A stretch of 18,934 nt of DNA from Dictyocoela muelleri. Its lineage: Eukaryota; Microsporidia. The notes under the pieces are model-generated. The model was not told where the DNA came from, did not search any database, and saw only the letters and a list, made by a program, of their open reading frames with translations. The position numbers were made by a program, and so were the translations under genes. Below are positions 8,544 through 16,496 of this stretch, one piece after another; the first letter of the stretch is position 1, and every line of letters starts with the position of its first letter. Location: the NCBI GenBank assembly GCA_016256075.1, contig SDVU01000159.1, positions 1 to 18,934 on the forward strand. Direction: 5' to 3'.

Positions 8544-10117
8544 GTATTGGATAGTTATAGATAACTTTACAAGAGAATAGACCACTTTTTGCAAAGTTAA
8601 AGAAAACTTTTTGTAAAGTTATAGACCACTTTTTCAGACCTAAGAACACTTTATTCAGAGATAGAGGACATTGAACTACAAGGTATTAGAGACCCTCAAG
8701 TATTGAGATTTAAAAAAGCATAAATATAGAAATACTATAATTTTTTTGCTAATTAAAAATCCCCATTTTTTTTATTCGGACACATTACTATATTTATTAT
8801 ATTTAACTAATGAAAATATATTAAATTTAGTAACATGTTTAAATATGGTAATGCGCCAAATAAGTTTTATTTTTTTTTGAAGATATCATTTTTTTAATTT
8901 CCCCTTATGTTCCATCAAATGGAATTAAATTTTAAAGAGTATTAATAATTAAATTTAAATATCTGCAGTCAATTAGCACAAAAACGCTGTTTTAAATGAG
9001 GATCAAAACTTAGGTGACATTCTAAGAAAAAGTTTCTAGTATGTTGTATTTGGAAATATAGTGGAAACATACCTCAATATTCCGAGGTATAATTTTTACG
9101 TGTAGAATGATAAAAATTTAATGAAACTGTTTATTTTAAATAAATGGCTATCGGTTTCTTCTGTAGCTAAAATCGAGAGGCCGTCTCATATATCTCGGTA
9201 CATTGTTTATAAACTTTTAAGAAAAAAGAAAAATCAAATATCATCATAAAGTATTACGCAACAATGCCAAAAAATAGGAGGAAATGAAAAGATTGTTGAA
9301 ATTGATAAATCAAAATTTGGTAAGAGAAAATATGAAAGAGGTCATAATGTAGATGGCGTCTGAATTTTAAGTGCAGTAGAAAGAAGTAATGAAAGGAAAA
9401 TAATCTTGAAAAAAATGTAAAAAAAATAAAAGAAGAGATAAATACTTTCTGTAAAAGAATATATTTTTCGAATTAAATTATATATACTGATGGTGGTAAG
9501 ATTTTTCAGAAGTAAAAAGATATTTTTTAGTTCATAAATCTGTCAATAATTTCAAGGAATTCGTTGATATCTCCACTTGATCACATATTAACACTATCGA
9601 AGGTTGCCGGTCAGTTATAAAAATGGAAAATCAATTCGTCATAGAGCTGGAAAGCTAATTGATTGTAAATTTTAAGATTTATGATACATATGAATGAGAA
9701 AAATGAACCTTTAAAATTTTTATTAAACTAAATATATATATTTTTTGATTTTTTCATTTATTTTACACTAAGGGTAAAATTAAAAAACTATAGACCCAAA
9801 AAATGCAAACCTATTTGAAGCAAGTTCAGTTGAAATTTATAAACAAATGTTCCTGATTCTTAATTAGCAAAAAATTTTATAGTAATATTATATTTATCCC
9901 TTTTAAGCACAATTTTTTAGGACCTCTAAACCTTTGTAGTACAAAGGCGTGTATATCACCTAATAAAGTGTTCTATAAGTCTGAAAAAAGTTGTCTATAT
10001 ATTTACAAAAAGCAGTCTTTAACTTTGCAAAATGTAGTCTATAACTTTGAAAACAGTGGTCTTTAAGTCGAAAAAGCGGTCTATAATTTTGCAAAGATAT
10101 CTATAACTATGCAATAC
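8544..10117 (+). mobile_element. Merlin-type transposon with long reiterated TIRs
   Basis: The left end GTATTGGATAGTTATAGATA and the right end read inward from 10117, GTATTGCATAGTTATAGATA, match. About 150-190 bp at each end are built from variants of AGTTATAGACCACTTTTTG, joined by CAAAGTTA or TTCAGAC and ending with a shared GAACACTTTATT block. A decayed Merlin/ISXO2 transposase lies between the ends on the + strand. The inverted pairing of both arms around a transposase makes an intact but inactive element likely. The target duplication is not clear: the flanks immediately outside do not match. Confidence 0.7.
8990..9658 (+). pseudogene. Merlin/ISXO2-like transposase, copy 2, broken
   Basis: Pieces in Merlin order on the + strand: a poorly preserved N-terminal region (ETYLNIPRYNFYV), the helical NLMKLFILNKWLSVSSVAKI (about 9117-9176), IGGNEKIVEIDKSKFGKRKY and ERGHNVDGV (about 9275-9360, first Asp), IYTDGGK (about 9480-9500, second Asp), VHKSVNNFKEFVDIS, and NTIEGCRSVIKMEN (third acidic residue, Glu) ending with TAA at 9656-9658. 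A TGA at about 9360 replaces the Trp usual after DGV, and there are further stops and shifts around 9410-9480. All three catalytic positions are still readable. The C-terminus is short compared with copy 1. Confidence 0.8.
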
Positions 10118-10325
10118 CCGGTATGAATTCAATTGAAGATTGAAAATAAAATAACCCATCTTAATTATTTTTAAAATGCTAGATAGCTAAGTAGTTAACA
10201 CTCTTGAATGTACCATTTAAGTATCGAGGTTTTAATTATTTAAAGTCGCTTTAATAATGGAGAGGGATTGACATTAAGTAGCCAATAACTATATAATTAT
10301 AGTATTAATATACAGTTGTTCCAGT

Positions 10326-10950
10326 GTGCTATAGCTGATTAAGACTTGGTCTAATATGATAATGAAGCAGAAGGGACTCTCCTAGGCGTGAGGATGAGTG
10401 CAGGGCTGGACCTATTTTTCACCGTAGGTGAAATTTGGTCCGTTTCTCACCTGAAATATATAAAAAAATTTAACGCTTAAGAAGACTATAGACTTGACAG
10501 AAAAAAAATAAATCTAAAGAACAGTTTAAAAAATAACAATGATCGTTATTTTTATAATTTTAAAGAAGTTGGCATAGAAATATACATTTGCAGGTGTATT
10601 AAAAAGACTATATAGCTTTACTGAAAACAAACTTAACAAAATTAAAAGCTCAACTAACCTTTTTAGTCGTTGTATAAAGAAAATATGGCAAAAAAGAACC
10701 ATTCTTAAAAATACTCGCTAATACGATACATATAAATCTGTAAAATATTTAAATTATATTGTTATTTATTTTCAATTTAAATCTCGTTAAAAATTTTTAT
10801 TATTTCACCTAATTTTAACCTTCAGGTGAAAAACGGACCAAATTTCACCTACGGTGAAAAATAGGTCTAACGGTGCTATAGCTGATTAAGACTTGGTCTA
10901 CTATGATAATGAAGCAGAAGGGACTCTCCTAGGTGTGAGGATGAGTGCAG
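10326..10950. repeat. 78-bp direct duplication flanking the inserted element
   Basis: Positions 10326-10403 and 10873-10950 are the same 78-bp SINE segment, from GTGCTATAGCTGATTAAG to GGATGAGTGCAG. Two differences were seen (AATATG/ACTATG and GGCGTG/GGTGTG). The 469-bp inverted-repeat element lies exactly between them, so the host SINE is continuous if the element and one copy are removed. Confidence 0.85.
10404..10872. mobile_element. Non-autonomous inverted-repeat element with self-folding ends
   Basis: About 52-bp TIRs: the left begins GGCTGGACCTATTTTTCACC and the right (10821-10872) ends GGTGAAAAATAGGTCTAACG. Each arm is itself a hairpin: GGACC ... TTTCACC-GTA-GGTGAAA ... GGTCC. If the preceding CAG is counted, the left end reads CAGGGCTGGACC, which looks hAT-like. 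The 365-bp interior is AT-rich and has no coding frame. The element lies inside a SINE-like copy and is flanked by a 78-bp duplication instead of an 8-bp one. Confidence 0.75.
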
Positions 10951-11163
10951 CGACGCATCTCGGCAAAAAGTTGTGAAAAATCTAAATTCATGAAAAGCTA
11001 CTAATTACCTGTTAGTCATTGATAAATTAAAATTATGTATATACCTGGGCTTCTGGATACCATAGGAGTGACTTATTACGTGAAAACAAGAACCAAATAT
11101 CTAAAGACTATGGTAGGAGACAACTCTCCGGGTCGGCGAATATTTATGTTGTTAACATGCAAT

Positions 11164-11565
11164 TTATTTTATTTTCATAAATAAGTGATTAAATTTCGAT
11201 ATCAACAAAAAAATGGAAATTTTCATTGTCTAATAAATCATTATTTAATTTAATAATTTGCAAAATTGAATAAATTTAGATGTATTGATCTGTCTATCTG
11301 TCTTCTACTTATTAAAAAATAATAATATTATTTTTTATTATTTCGCAATAACTTTAATTAATTCAATTGCATATTAAACAATCAAATTTTCTTTAGATCT
11401 CAATTTTTTAGAAAACGGGATAAAGTGATAAATTTTCCAATTTATTGAAAACAACAATTTAAATTCTATTTATCTAATTAAACTAGTAAGTCCATAAACT
11501 TCTTATCTCTAATTCAATTTTCATGCAAATTGTAAAATTTATTAATAAAAAAAATCTTTTTATGC
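11164..11565. other. AT-rich intergenic leader of the 911-residue gene
   Basis: No gene or transposon recognised. There is a palindromic A/T stretch at about 11314-11339 (AAAATAATAATATTATTTT). No CCC or GGG run lies close to the downstream ATG, unlike the other two host genes. An out-of-frame ATG overlaps at 11562. Confidence 0.5.
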
Positions 11566-14301
11566 ATGAAAAATCAAAACGAAATTCTCCACAACAGCGA
11601 AGACATTTCATCAATATCTTTCTCGAGTGAAATAACCGACAATTATCAAGTAATTTCTACTTCTTATCCAAAAGCAGTAACAACATCACCAATCAAATCC
11701 CCAAAGAAAGTTCACAATTTTGAAAATGATCAATCAAAAGAATCTTATAGAAAATCACAAGAATCTTATAATACCCCAAATAACTCTTATAATAAACCAA
11801 ATAATTCTTATAATAAACCAAATAATTCTTATAATAACCTTTTTAATAAATCAAATAACTCAATAACAATTTCATATGATCAAGCAGTTAAATATACAAT
11901 AAACTCATTAGAAAACTTTTATGAAACGGGAGAAAAAAATAATTTAAATACATCAATTGAATATCTAATCACCTGCGTAGAAAATGAAATATTAAGCCAA
12001 TCAGACTTATTTTATATTTCTGATTTAATAAACAAATGTGTGATATCTCTTAATTATGCCGATTTTTTAAAATTATTATCAACAGAAGATAAAAAAGACA
12101 TAAGCAATTATAAATTTAACAGAAAAATTGTAAAACTTGTTCTTATAAATCCGATTGAACTTATCAAAGAGTCTGTAAAAAGAACAGTTGAGTCAAATAA
12201 TCAGGATTTTATTCTGATGCTGATTCCGTTGATTCATAAAGATTATTTATTGAATATTTTAATTGATGCACTTTATTCAACATTTAGAGAGACTGGTAGA
12301 AATAAAATAATAAAAACAATAAAAGAGATAAAAACTGAAATCAGTAATAATAATATTAACAATGGTAATTATTATCTTAATAATGGTAATAATGATCTTA
12401 ATCATAATCAAAATGATAATAGCCTTAGTGATATCAAAAATAGAAATTTATTAATATTTGATAGAAAGAATTTAACAATCCATAAAAAATATTTAATAAA
12501 TTCATTAATCAAATCAAAAGAAGATATTGTCAGAATCTGCACTGATTGCCTTAAGATCGGTGATATTCAACACATGAAAAATATTATTCATGAACTTTTA
12601 ATAATGAAGAATTTATTTAACAAAAACGAAATTGAAAAGATAAAAATGGCTATAACTACAATTGCTAAACTTGAACATGATAATAAAAGTAAAATTGATA
12701 ATATTAAAATTGATAATATTAAAATTGATAAAAGTAAAATTGATAATAAAGTTGATAATAAAATTGATAATATTAAAATTGATAATAAAGTTGATAATAA
12801 AGTTGATAATATAAAAGTTTATACCGATAGTTATTCTATTGTTAATTCTAACAAGCTTATAGAAGTTCTCTCAAAAAACAACTTAATTTCTAAAAAAGAA
12901 ATTATCGATTTCTACCTCCAAAAGAAAGATTACAAAAGACTAATAACTTTAGATATTCCCAGAAAAATAAAATTCATTGCTTTTCTTAAACTTTCACTCT
13001 TCAATGAAGCTGAAGACCTTCTTGACCTTGAAATGAGAGAAAGGTTTAAATTTTCAAATCAAAAGAAAAGTTATTTACATGAAAAAATTGATAAAAGGTA
13101 TATTTTTGAATTTTATGTTAAAACTAAAAAGAATAGTTCAGCCTTAAATGTTTTAAAACAAATTGATAATGAAGATGTTTTTATAATAATTTTAAAAAAT
13201 CTATACAAAAATGGATCTATTAATTGTAAAGAGGATAAAAATTATAAAAATAATAATGATAATAAAAGTATAAATTATGATAATTTTAATAATGATAATT
13301 TTAATAATGATAATCTCAACAATGATAATTTTAACAATCAAAGACTTGCTCAAAATCAATTGATAATTGAGTCTATAAAAATAGGAATAGATAAATTTAA
13401 AAGAAGCTTCCAATTATTAAAAATAATAATTTCATTAATACACGCTGAAGGACTTGAAGTATTTTCAAGAATAGAAATGTTAATTAACATTTTAAAGAAA
13501 GTTGATTTAAAAATAGTAACTGAAAAGAATTGGCTTTATTGTGTTGTTTATAATAATATTTTAGATTCTTTAGATTATAAATATGAAATGAGCGTAGAAT
13601 TAATTAATATTTGTGAAAAATTAGACGTTGATCATGATGAATTTGTTTATTTAAAATTATTAATTTGTTATGAATTTAGAAAGACACCGGTAATCATAGA
13701 AAATAATAATGATGAAAATGAAGATAATGATAATAATGATAATAATGACAATAATTATAATAATGAAGATTATAATAATGTTAATAATGACAAAATTAAT
13801 TTTAATAATGATGATAAAAGTAATTTGAAAAATTTTAAAAATGATGATTCATCAAACATGATTATAAAATATTCATCAGAAAAAATTTTATCGAGAACTA
13901 AAATCCTAATTTACAACTTTAAAATGAAAAATAATTCTTCTGAAGGATTAAAAATATTCAAATCAATAGCCATCAAGTCTCTTAACAATAAAGATTTTCT
14001 TTTCTTATTAGAAATTGATTCAAATTTAATCCATAACAACTTTAAAATAAGAATCGAATTGATAAAGAATGCAAAAGAAAGGAATTTATTGACAATTAGA
14101 ATTTTTGAATTGATTTTTCTTAATATTTCGTATTACGGTCCGTTAATTCTTAAAAACTTCATGGATGAGGTGACCATGTCTATTGAAATTAAAAATTATT
14201 TAACTGATGGTTTGAAAGGAATTATTAAAAATCAACTGGAATTGTTGGGAAAAATCAATAATTTATCTTTACATGATGATATTAAGAAGTATTTAGATTG
14301 A
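11566..14301 (+). CDS. Asn-rich alpha-helical protein, possibly Nup155/Nup170-like
   Basis: A 911-residue protein I cannot assign firmly. Ordered helical blocks (about 100-260, 290-370, 420-565, 595-710, 755-911) alternate with low-complexity inserts rich in Asn, Asp, Lys and Ile. It has no signal peptide or clear membrane segment. The helical pairs suggest an alpha-solenoid. One stretch (about 445-545), with FYLQKKDYKRLITL, KFIAFLKLSLFNEAEDLL and RYIFEFYVKTKKNSSALNVL in that order, resembles the C-terminal solenoid of Nup155/Nup170 inner-ring nucleoporins. That is a by-eye inference; a vesicle-coat or other scaffold solenoid would look similar. The inserts are encoded by near-perfect short DNA repeats, so they probably grew by replication slippage. 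The start at 11566 is the first in-frame ATG; no CCC signal is near. The unbroken length in such AT-rich DNA shows it is a real gene. Confidence 0.85.
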   Translation: MKNQNEILHNSEDISSISFSSEITDNYQVISTSYPKAVTTSPIKSPKKVHNFENDQSKESYRKSQESYNTPNNSYNKPNNSYNKPNNSYNNLFNKSNNSITISYDQAVKYTINSLENFYETGEKNNLNTSIEYLITCVENEILSQSDLFYISDLINKCVISLNYADFLKLLSTEDKKDISNYKFNRKIVKLVLINPIELIKESVKRTVESNNQDFILMLIPLIHKDYLLNILIDALYSTFRETGRNKIIKTIKEIKTEISNNNINNGNYYLNNGNNDLNHNQNDNSLSDIKNRNLLIFDRKNLTIHKKYLINSLIKSKEDIVRICTDCLKIGDIQHMKNIIHELLIMKNLFNKNEIEKIKMAITTIAKLEHDNKSKIDNIKIDNIKIDKSKIDNKVDNKIDNIKIDNKVDNKVDNIKVYTDSYSIVNSNKLIEVLSKNNLISKKEIIDFYLQKKDYKRLITLDIPRKIKFIAFLKLSLFNEAEDLLDLEMRERFKFSNQKKSYLHEKIDKRYIFEFYVKTKKNSSALNVLKQIDNEDVFIIILKNLYKNGSINCKEDKNYKNNNDNKSINYDNFNNDNFNNDNLNNDNFNNQRLAQNQLIIESIKIGIDKFKRSFQLLKIIISLIHAEGLEVFSRIEMLINILKKVDLKIVTEKNWLYCVVYNNILDSLDYKYEMSVELINICEKLDVDHDEFVYLKLLICYEFRKTPVIIENNNDENEDNDNNDNNDNNYNNEDYNNVNNDKINFNNDDKSNLKNFKNDDSSNMIIKYSSEKILSRTKILIYNFKMKNNSSEGLKIFKSIAIKSLNNKDFLFLLEIDSNLIHNNFKIRIELIKNAKERNLLTIRIFELIFLNISYYGPLILKNFMDEVTMSIEIKNYLTDGLKGIIKNQLELLGKINNLSLHDDIKKYLD
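11764..11840. repeat. 21-bp in-frame tandem repeat (SYNKPNN)
   Basis: About 3.6 copies of TCTTATAATAAACCAAATAA, plus one further base per unit, lie inside the 911-residue gene and encode SYNKPNN repeats (residues about 67-92). The first copy has CCC in place of AAACC. The period is a multiple of three, so copy-number change keeps the frame. Confidence 0.9.
12691..12816. repeat. In-frame repeat encoding KIDN/KVDN
   Basis: About ten degenerate units of AAAATTGATAAT or AAAGTTGATAAT, some with an added ATT, encode KIDN, KIDNI and KVDN repeats (residues about 376-417). The strand is strongly coding-biased: almost only A, T and G are used. A slippage-type expansion. Confidence 0.9.
13272..13340. 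repeat. 15-bp in-frame repeat (NFNND)
   Basis: Four to five copies of the 15-bp unit AATTTTAATAATGAT, one with CTC for TTT, encode NFNND repeats (residues about 569-592). Confidence 0.9.
13700..13815. repeat. Asn/Asp-coding trinucleotide-rich tract
   Basis: A degenerate AAT/GAT/GAA run encodes an Asn/Asp/Glu-rich acidic linker (residues about 712-750) between helical blocks of the 911-residue protein. Confidence 0.8.
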
Positions 14302-14320
14302 ATTTAAATATAATATTATA

Positions 14321-14485
14321 AGTTAATATATCATGATTAATTAGTTAATATATCATGATTAATTAGTTAATATATCATGATTAATTAGTTAATATATCAT
14401 CATTAATTAGTTAATATATCACCATTAATTAGTTAATATATCACCATGATTATTATTATTAATTAGTTAATATATCATGATTAAT
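14321..14485. repeat. 22-bp tandem repeat array
   Basis: Seven copies of AGTTAATATATCATGATTAA plus TT, with small variants (CATC, CACC in place of CATG) and one longer interval near 14446-14463. It starts 20 bp after the stop codon of the 911-residue gene. Each unit contains TCATGA and flanking TTAAT/ATTAA, so it is partly self-complementary and could form hairpins in the transcript's 3' region. Confidence 0.9.
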
Positions 14486-14570
14486 TATTAAATTTTACCA
14501 GGTTATTATTTTATTCAATAATAAGATGATTTTATTTGTTAAAACAGAAAGCAGAAAAATCATGATTTTT

Positions 14571-14638
14571 AAAATTTCAAAATTTCAAAATTTCAAAATT
14601 TCAAAATTTCAAAATTCAAAATTCAGAAATTCAAAAAA
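14571..14638 (+). promoter_or_regulatory. AAAATTTC tandem array upstream of the eS10 gene
   Basis: Five back-to-back copies of AAAATTTC (14571-14610) are followed by three shortened variants (AAAATTC, AAAATTC, AGAAATTC), ending about 20 bp before the ATG. AAATTT-like motifs are a reported upstream signal of microsporidian ribosomal protein genes. The array may be an expanded version of that element. A neutral microsatellite is the alternative. Confidence 0.5.
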
Positions 14639-14650
14639 AATAAATTTTTA

Positions 14651-14653
14651 CCC
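14651..14653 (+). promoter_or_regulatory. CCC-type start-proximal signal
   Basis: CCC five bases before the eS10 ATG (CCCTTCAAATG), the only C run in this A/T-rich leader. It matches the microsporidian CCC-like signal and supports the start at 14659. Confidence 0.65.
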
Positions 14654-14658
14654 TTCAA

Positions 14659-14979
14659 ATGAAAGTAACTACAGATCAAATCGTTAAAATGCGAAAATAT
14701 CTTTTCAGAGAAGGATGTTGCTTGGTAGAAGCAAAAAGTACTGATCTTCACCCAGAACTTCAAATCCCAAATGATCAAGTTATGAAATTTATGAGAAAGT
14801 GTCTAAGTCGGGCAATGGTTACCAAAGTTTTTGTCTGGAGGCATGCTTATTTCTTTTTGACCGATATTGGTGTTAAAATATTAAGAGATGAGTTGTGTTA
14901 TGATGACGAAGATTTCCCACTCACTCATATTGAGGACATTTATGATAATATGATGATTGGTGAGAAAGAGATGATTTAA
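14659..14979 (+). CDS. RPS10: 40S ribosomal protein eS10 (S10_plectin family)
   Basis: A 106-residue protein, nearly all of it the S10/plectin domain. Visible hallmarks are YLFREGCCLVEAK (14-26), HPELQIPNDQVMKFMRKCLSRA (31-52), VFVWRHAYFFLTDIG (57-71, with the conserved W-R-H), and ILRDELC (74-80). eS10 is a eukaryote- and archaea-lineage protein of the small-subunit head and beak near the mRNA entry, also involved in quality control of stalled ribosomes. The C-terminus is a short acidic tail in place of the Gly/Arg-rich extension of animal or plant eS10, as expected for reduced microsporidian ribosomal proteins. Upstream are a CCC motif and an AAATTT-type array; the TAA stop overlaps AATAAA. 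Intact, with no sign of transfer. Confidence 0.93.
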   Translation: MKVTTDQIVKMRKYLFREGCCLVEAKSTDLHPELQIPNDQVMKFMRKCLSRAMVTKVFVWRHAYFFLTDIGVKILRDELCYDDEDFPLTHIEDIYDNMMIGEKEMI

Positions 14980-14983
14980 TAAA
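14978..14983 (+). terminator. Polyadenylation signal overlapping the eS10 stop
   Basis: AATAAA starts within the TAA stop codon (ATT TAA TAA AG). Poly(A) signals at or overlapping the stop codon are usual in microsporidia, giving very short 3' UTRs. Confidence 0.6.
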
Positions 14984-15286
14984 GTTGATTTAAAAAGTTG
15001 ATTCTAATATTTATTTTTTATAATTTTTTTAATATTTATTTTTTATAATTTTTTATAAAATAAAAAAAAATGTAAAAGAATTCAATAATTAATCTTTTAA
15101 TAAAGTTGAAATGATTTCAACAATTAACATTTTAAAAAATTTATCAAAAAGTCTTAATTTTGTTATTATTGAATTCTTCCAATATAATCAAATTTTGGAG
15201 CTTCTCTATTATCTGGGCTACCAAGGTTGGGTATTGTAATTTGAAAATTTGTCTTAAATGCTACGTAGAACTTAAAAAACGTTAAT
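14984..15286. other. AT-rich gap with a small inverted repeat
   Basis: A 24-bp A/T duplication (TAATATTTATTTTTTATAAT, twice, 15006-15050) is followed by an imperfect inverted repeat: AAGAATTCAATAAT near 15077-15090 and its complement near 15164-15178, with an inner GTTGAAA-TGA-TTTCAAC hairpin. No gene seen. The GGGCTACCA at 15215-15223 recurs in the same orientation at 17372-17380, a possible 9-bp target duplication of the Merlin copy between them. Confidence 0.4.
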
Positions 15287-16001
15287 TCAAATTATTTTTA
15301 AAATTTTATAAAAAGAATCTTTTAAACTCCTAGGTGATGTCTCATCAATATATTTTCTTCGAAACATAAACTCATGAAGCCACATGTCAATATCTTCTCT
15401 TTTAACTCCATTCAGTCTAGTCATTTCAGATTTCAAACATGACCACAAGTTTTCTATATTGTTTTTATGCGTGCCTTTCTCATTTTTAATTCCTTCTGTG
15501 TGATTAACGACATAATGAGAAACCCTAAATTTGTACCTACCCTAGGAATACTTGGATATCTATCACTTGTAAATATAGAGCCAACACCAATTTTACCATT
15601 TAAAACGTTTGTAATGGTTTCAACCTTTATATTTTCAATTCTTTGAACAGAAAAGTTATTTTTATCTCGACTATCTTTCATTCCCAATATCTATATTGTG
15701 TTATTTTCTTCGTTATCAGCAGAGCTTGTGTTTCTAATAACACCTCTACGACACAAAACTGTCTCATAGACCCCGATTTTTATTTCTACACCACCAATAA
15801 GAAGCATCTGTGTGTTTATTTGAAGAAATTTTTCTTTTAATTTTGTTTTAGTGAGTCTATTGTGCCATTACTGAATTTCGTAAGAAGTTTGATTTGATTA
15901 TACGAATGACGAAGGAAAATAAGATAAAGAAGAAATATATAATCTTCAACTGATAATTTGATTCTTTTCAACACGATTCCCTCTTTGGCATTTTTTCAGA
16001 C
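15287..16001 (-). pseudogene. Merlin/ISXO2-like transposase, copy 3, main part
   Basis: On the minus strand from 16001 to 15287: GIVLKRIKLSVEDYIFLLYL and KLLTKFSNGTIDSLKQN (helical region after the zinc ribbon), IGGVEIKIGVYETVLCRRGV (first catalytic block, with Y at the usual Asp), ILGMKDSRDKNNFSVQRIEN, GVGSIFTSDRYPSIPR (second Asp), HYVVNHTEGIKNEKGTHK and NNIENLWSCLKSEM (third acidic residue), then TRLNGVKREDIDMWLHEFMF to a TGA at 15287-15289. There is a TAG in place of Trp before ILG (near 15688) and a frame shift between PSIPR and HYVVNH (near 15530). The N-terminal zinc-ribbon part lies beyond a 1-kb insertion at 17187-17350. It is less decayed than the other two copies but inactive. Confidence 0.85.
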
Positions 16002-16076
16002 GGGAAGGCGTTTTTTAGGCGAAAGAGGCGTTTTTTTTCGCCAACGTTATTATTACGTTTAAATATTAAGAACCAG

Positions 16077-16327
16077 TGACAGAATATAAAAAAATTTCAA
16101 CTCGCGGAAAAGATAAAATTATATACAAAGATTTTATTTATAATTTTGGTAGAAACACCCGGCCAGAAAAGATTTTCGGATGTTCTAATGGATTTCGCAT
16201 AGGAAAATTTTATTTAGACGCCAATGAAAACCTTTTCTCACTGGGTGTTTTTACCAAAATTATAAATAAAATCTTTGTATCTAATTTTATCTTTTCCGCG
16301 AGTTGAATTTTTTTTTATATTCTGTCA
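16077..16327. mobile_element. Near-palindromic MITE, 251 bp
   Basis: About 95-bp arms: the left starts TGACAGAATATAAAAAAATT, and the right is its complement, ending ATATTCTGTCA. Both contain CAACTCGCGGAAAAGATAAA and ATTTTGGTA-AAACACCC. A short spacer separates them. The flanks AACCAG and AGCCAG (5 of 6 match) may be a short target duplication taken from the SINE head, which starts AGCCAG. The 76-residue open frame across it is only a read-through of the arms. Confidence 0.8.
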
Positions 16328-16496
16328 AGCCAGATAGCTCAGTGGTTAATCCTCTTTAATGAAAAAATCAAGTATCGTGGTTCGAATTTCACCGACGTCG
16401 CTCTTTAATAAATAATGAGCGAATGACAAAAAGCGATCATAAGTATATAATTATAGTATAATATACAGTTGTTCCGGTGGAGTATAGCTGATCAAG
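16328..16496 (+). mobile_element. SINE-like repeat, head-only copy (first of a dimer)
   Basis: Starts AGCCAGATAGCTCAGTGG, with a pol III A-box match TAGCTCAGTGG (16335-16345) and a B-box-like GGTTCGAATTTC (16379-16390). Continues through CGACGTCGCTCTTTAATAAA, GAGCGAATGAC, GCGATCATAAGTATATAATT and CAGTTGTTCCGGTGGAG to AGCTGATCAAG, then stops where the second copy begins. Confidence 0.85.

Larger units (their letters stand above)
10177..11163 (+). mobile_element. SINE-like repeat, interrupted copy
   Basis: The head (about 10177-10250: AGATAGCTAAGTAGTTAAC, then AAGTATCGAGGTTTTAATT) is a degraded version of the tRNA-like head seen at 16497 and 18805. After it come GACATTAAGTAGCC, ACAGTTGTTCCAGTG, TAGCTGATTAAGACTTGGTC and GAAGCAGAAGGGACTCTCCT. 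A 469-bp inverted-repeat element (10404-10872) and a 78-bp duplicate of the SINE interrupt it. The 3' part resumes at 10951 with CGACGCATCTCGGCAAAAAG and runs to ATGTTGTTAACATGCAAT near 11163, where similarity to the copy ending at 16938 stops. No A-tail or clear target duplication is seen. Confidence 0.75.

Noticed and set aside
12691-12816. CRISPR-like array
   Set aside because: The short repeats are contiguous, degenerate and in frame within a coding region, with no spacers. The 14321-14485 array also lacks spacers.
13201-13413. 70-residue minus-strand frame inside the 911-residue gene
   Set aside because: Antisense shadow of the Asn-coding repeats, giving an Ile-rich artefact.
16076-16306. 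76-residue open frame on the + strand
   Set aside because: It only reads through the two arms of the palindromic MITE at 16077-16327.
16328-16400. A functional tRNA gene (A and B boxes present)
   Set aside because: The acceptor stem cannot be closed, the T-arm is irregular, and the same head recurs with a long shared body, which fits a SINE-like repeat.
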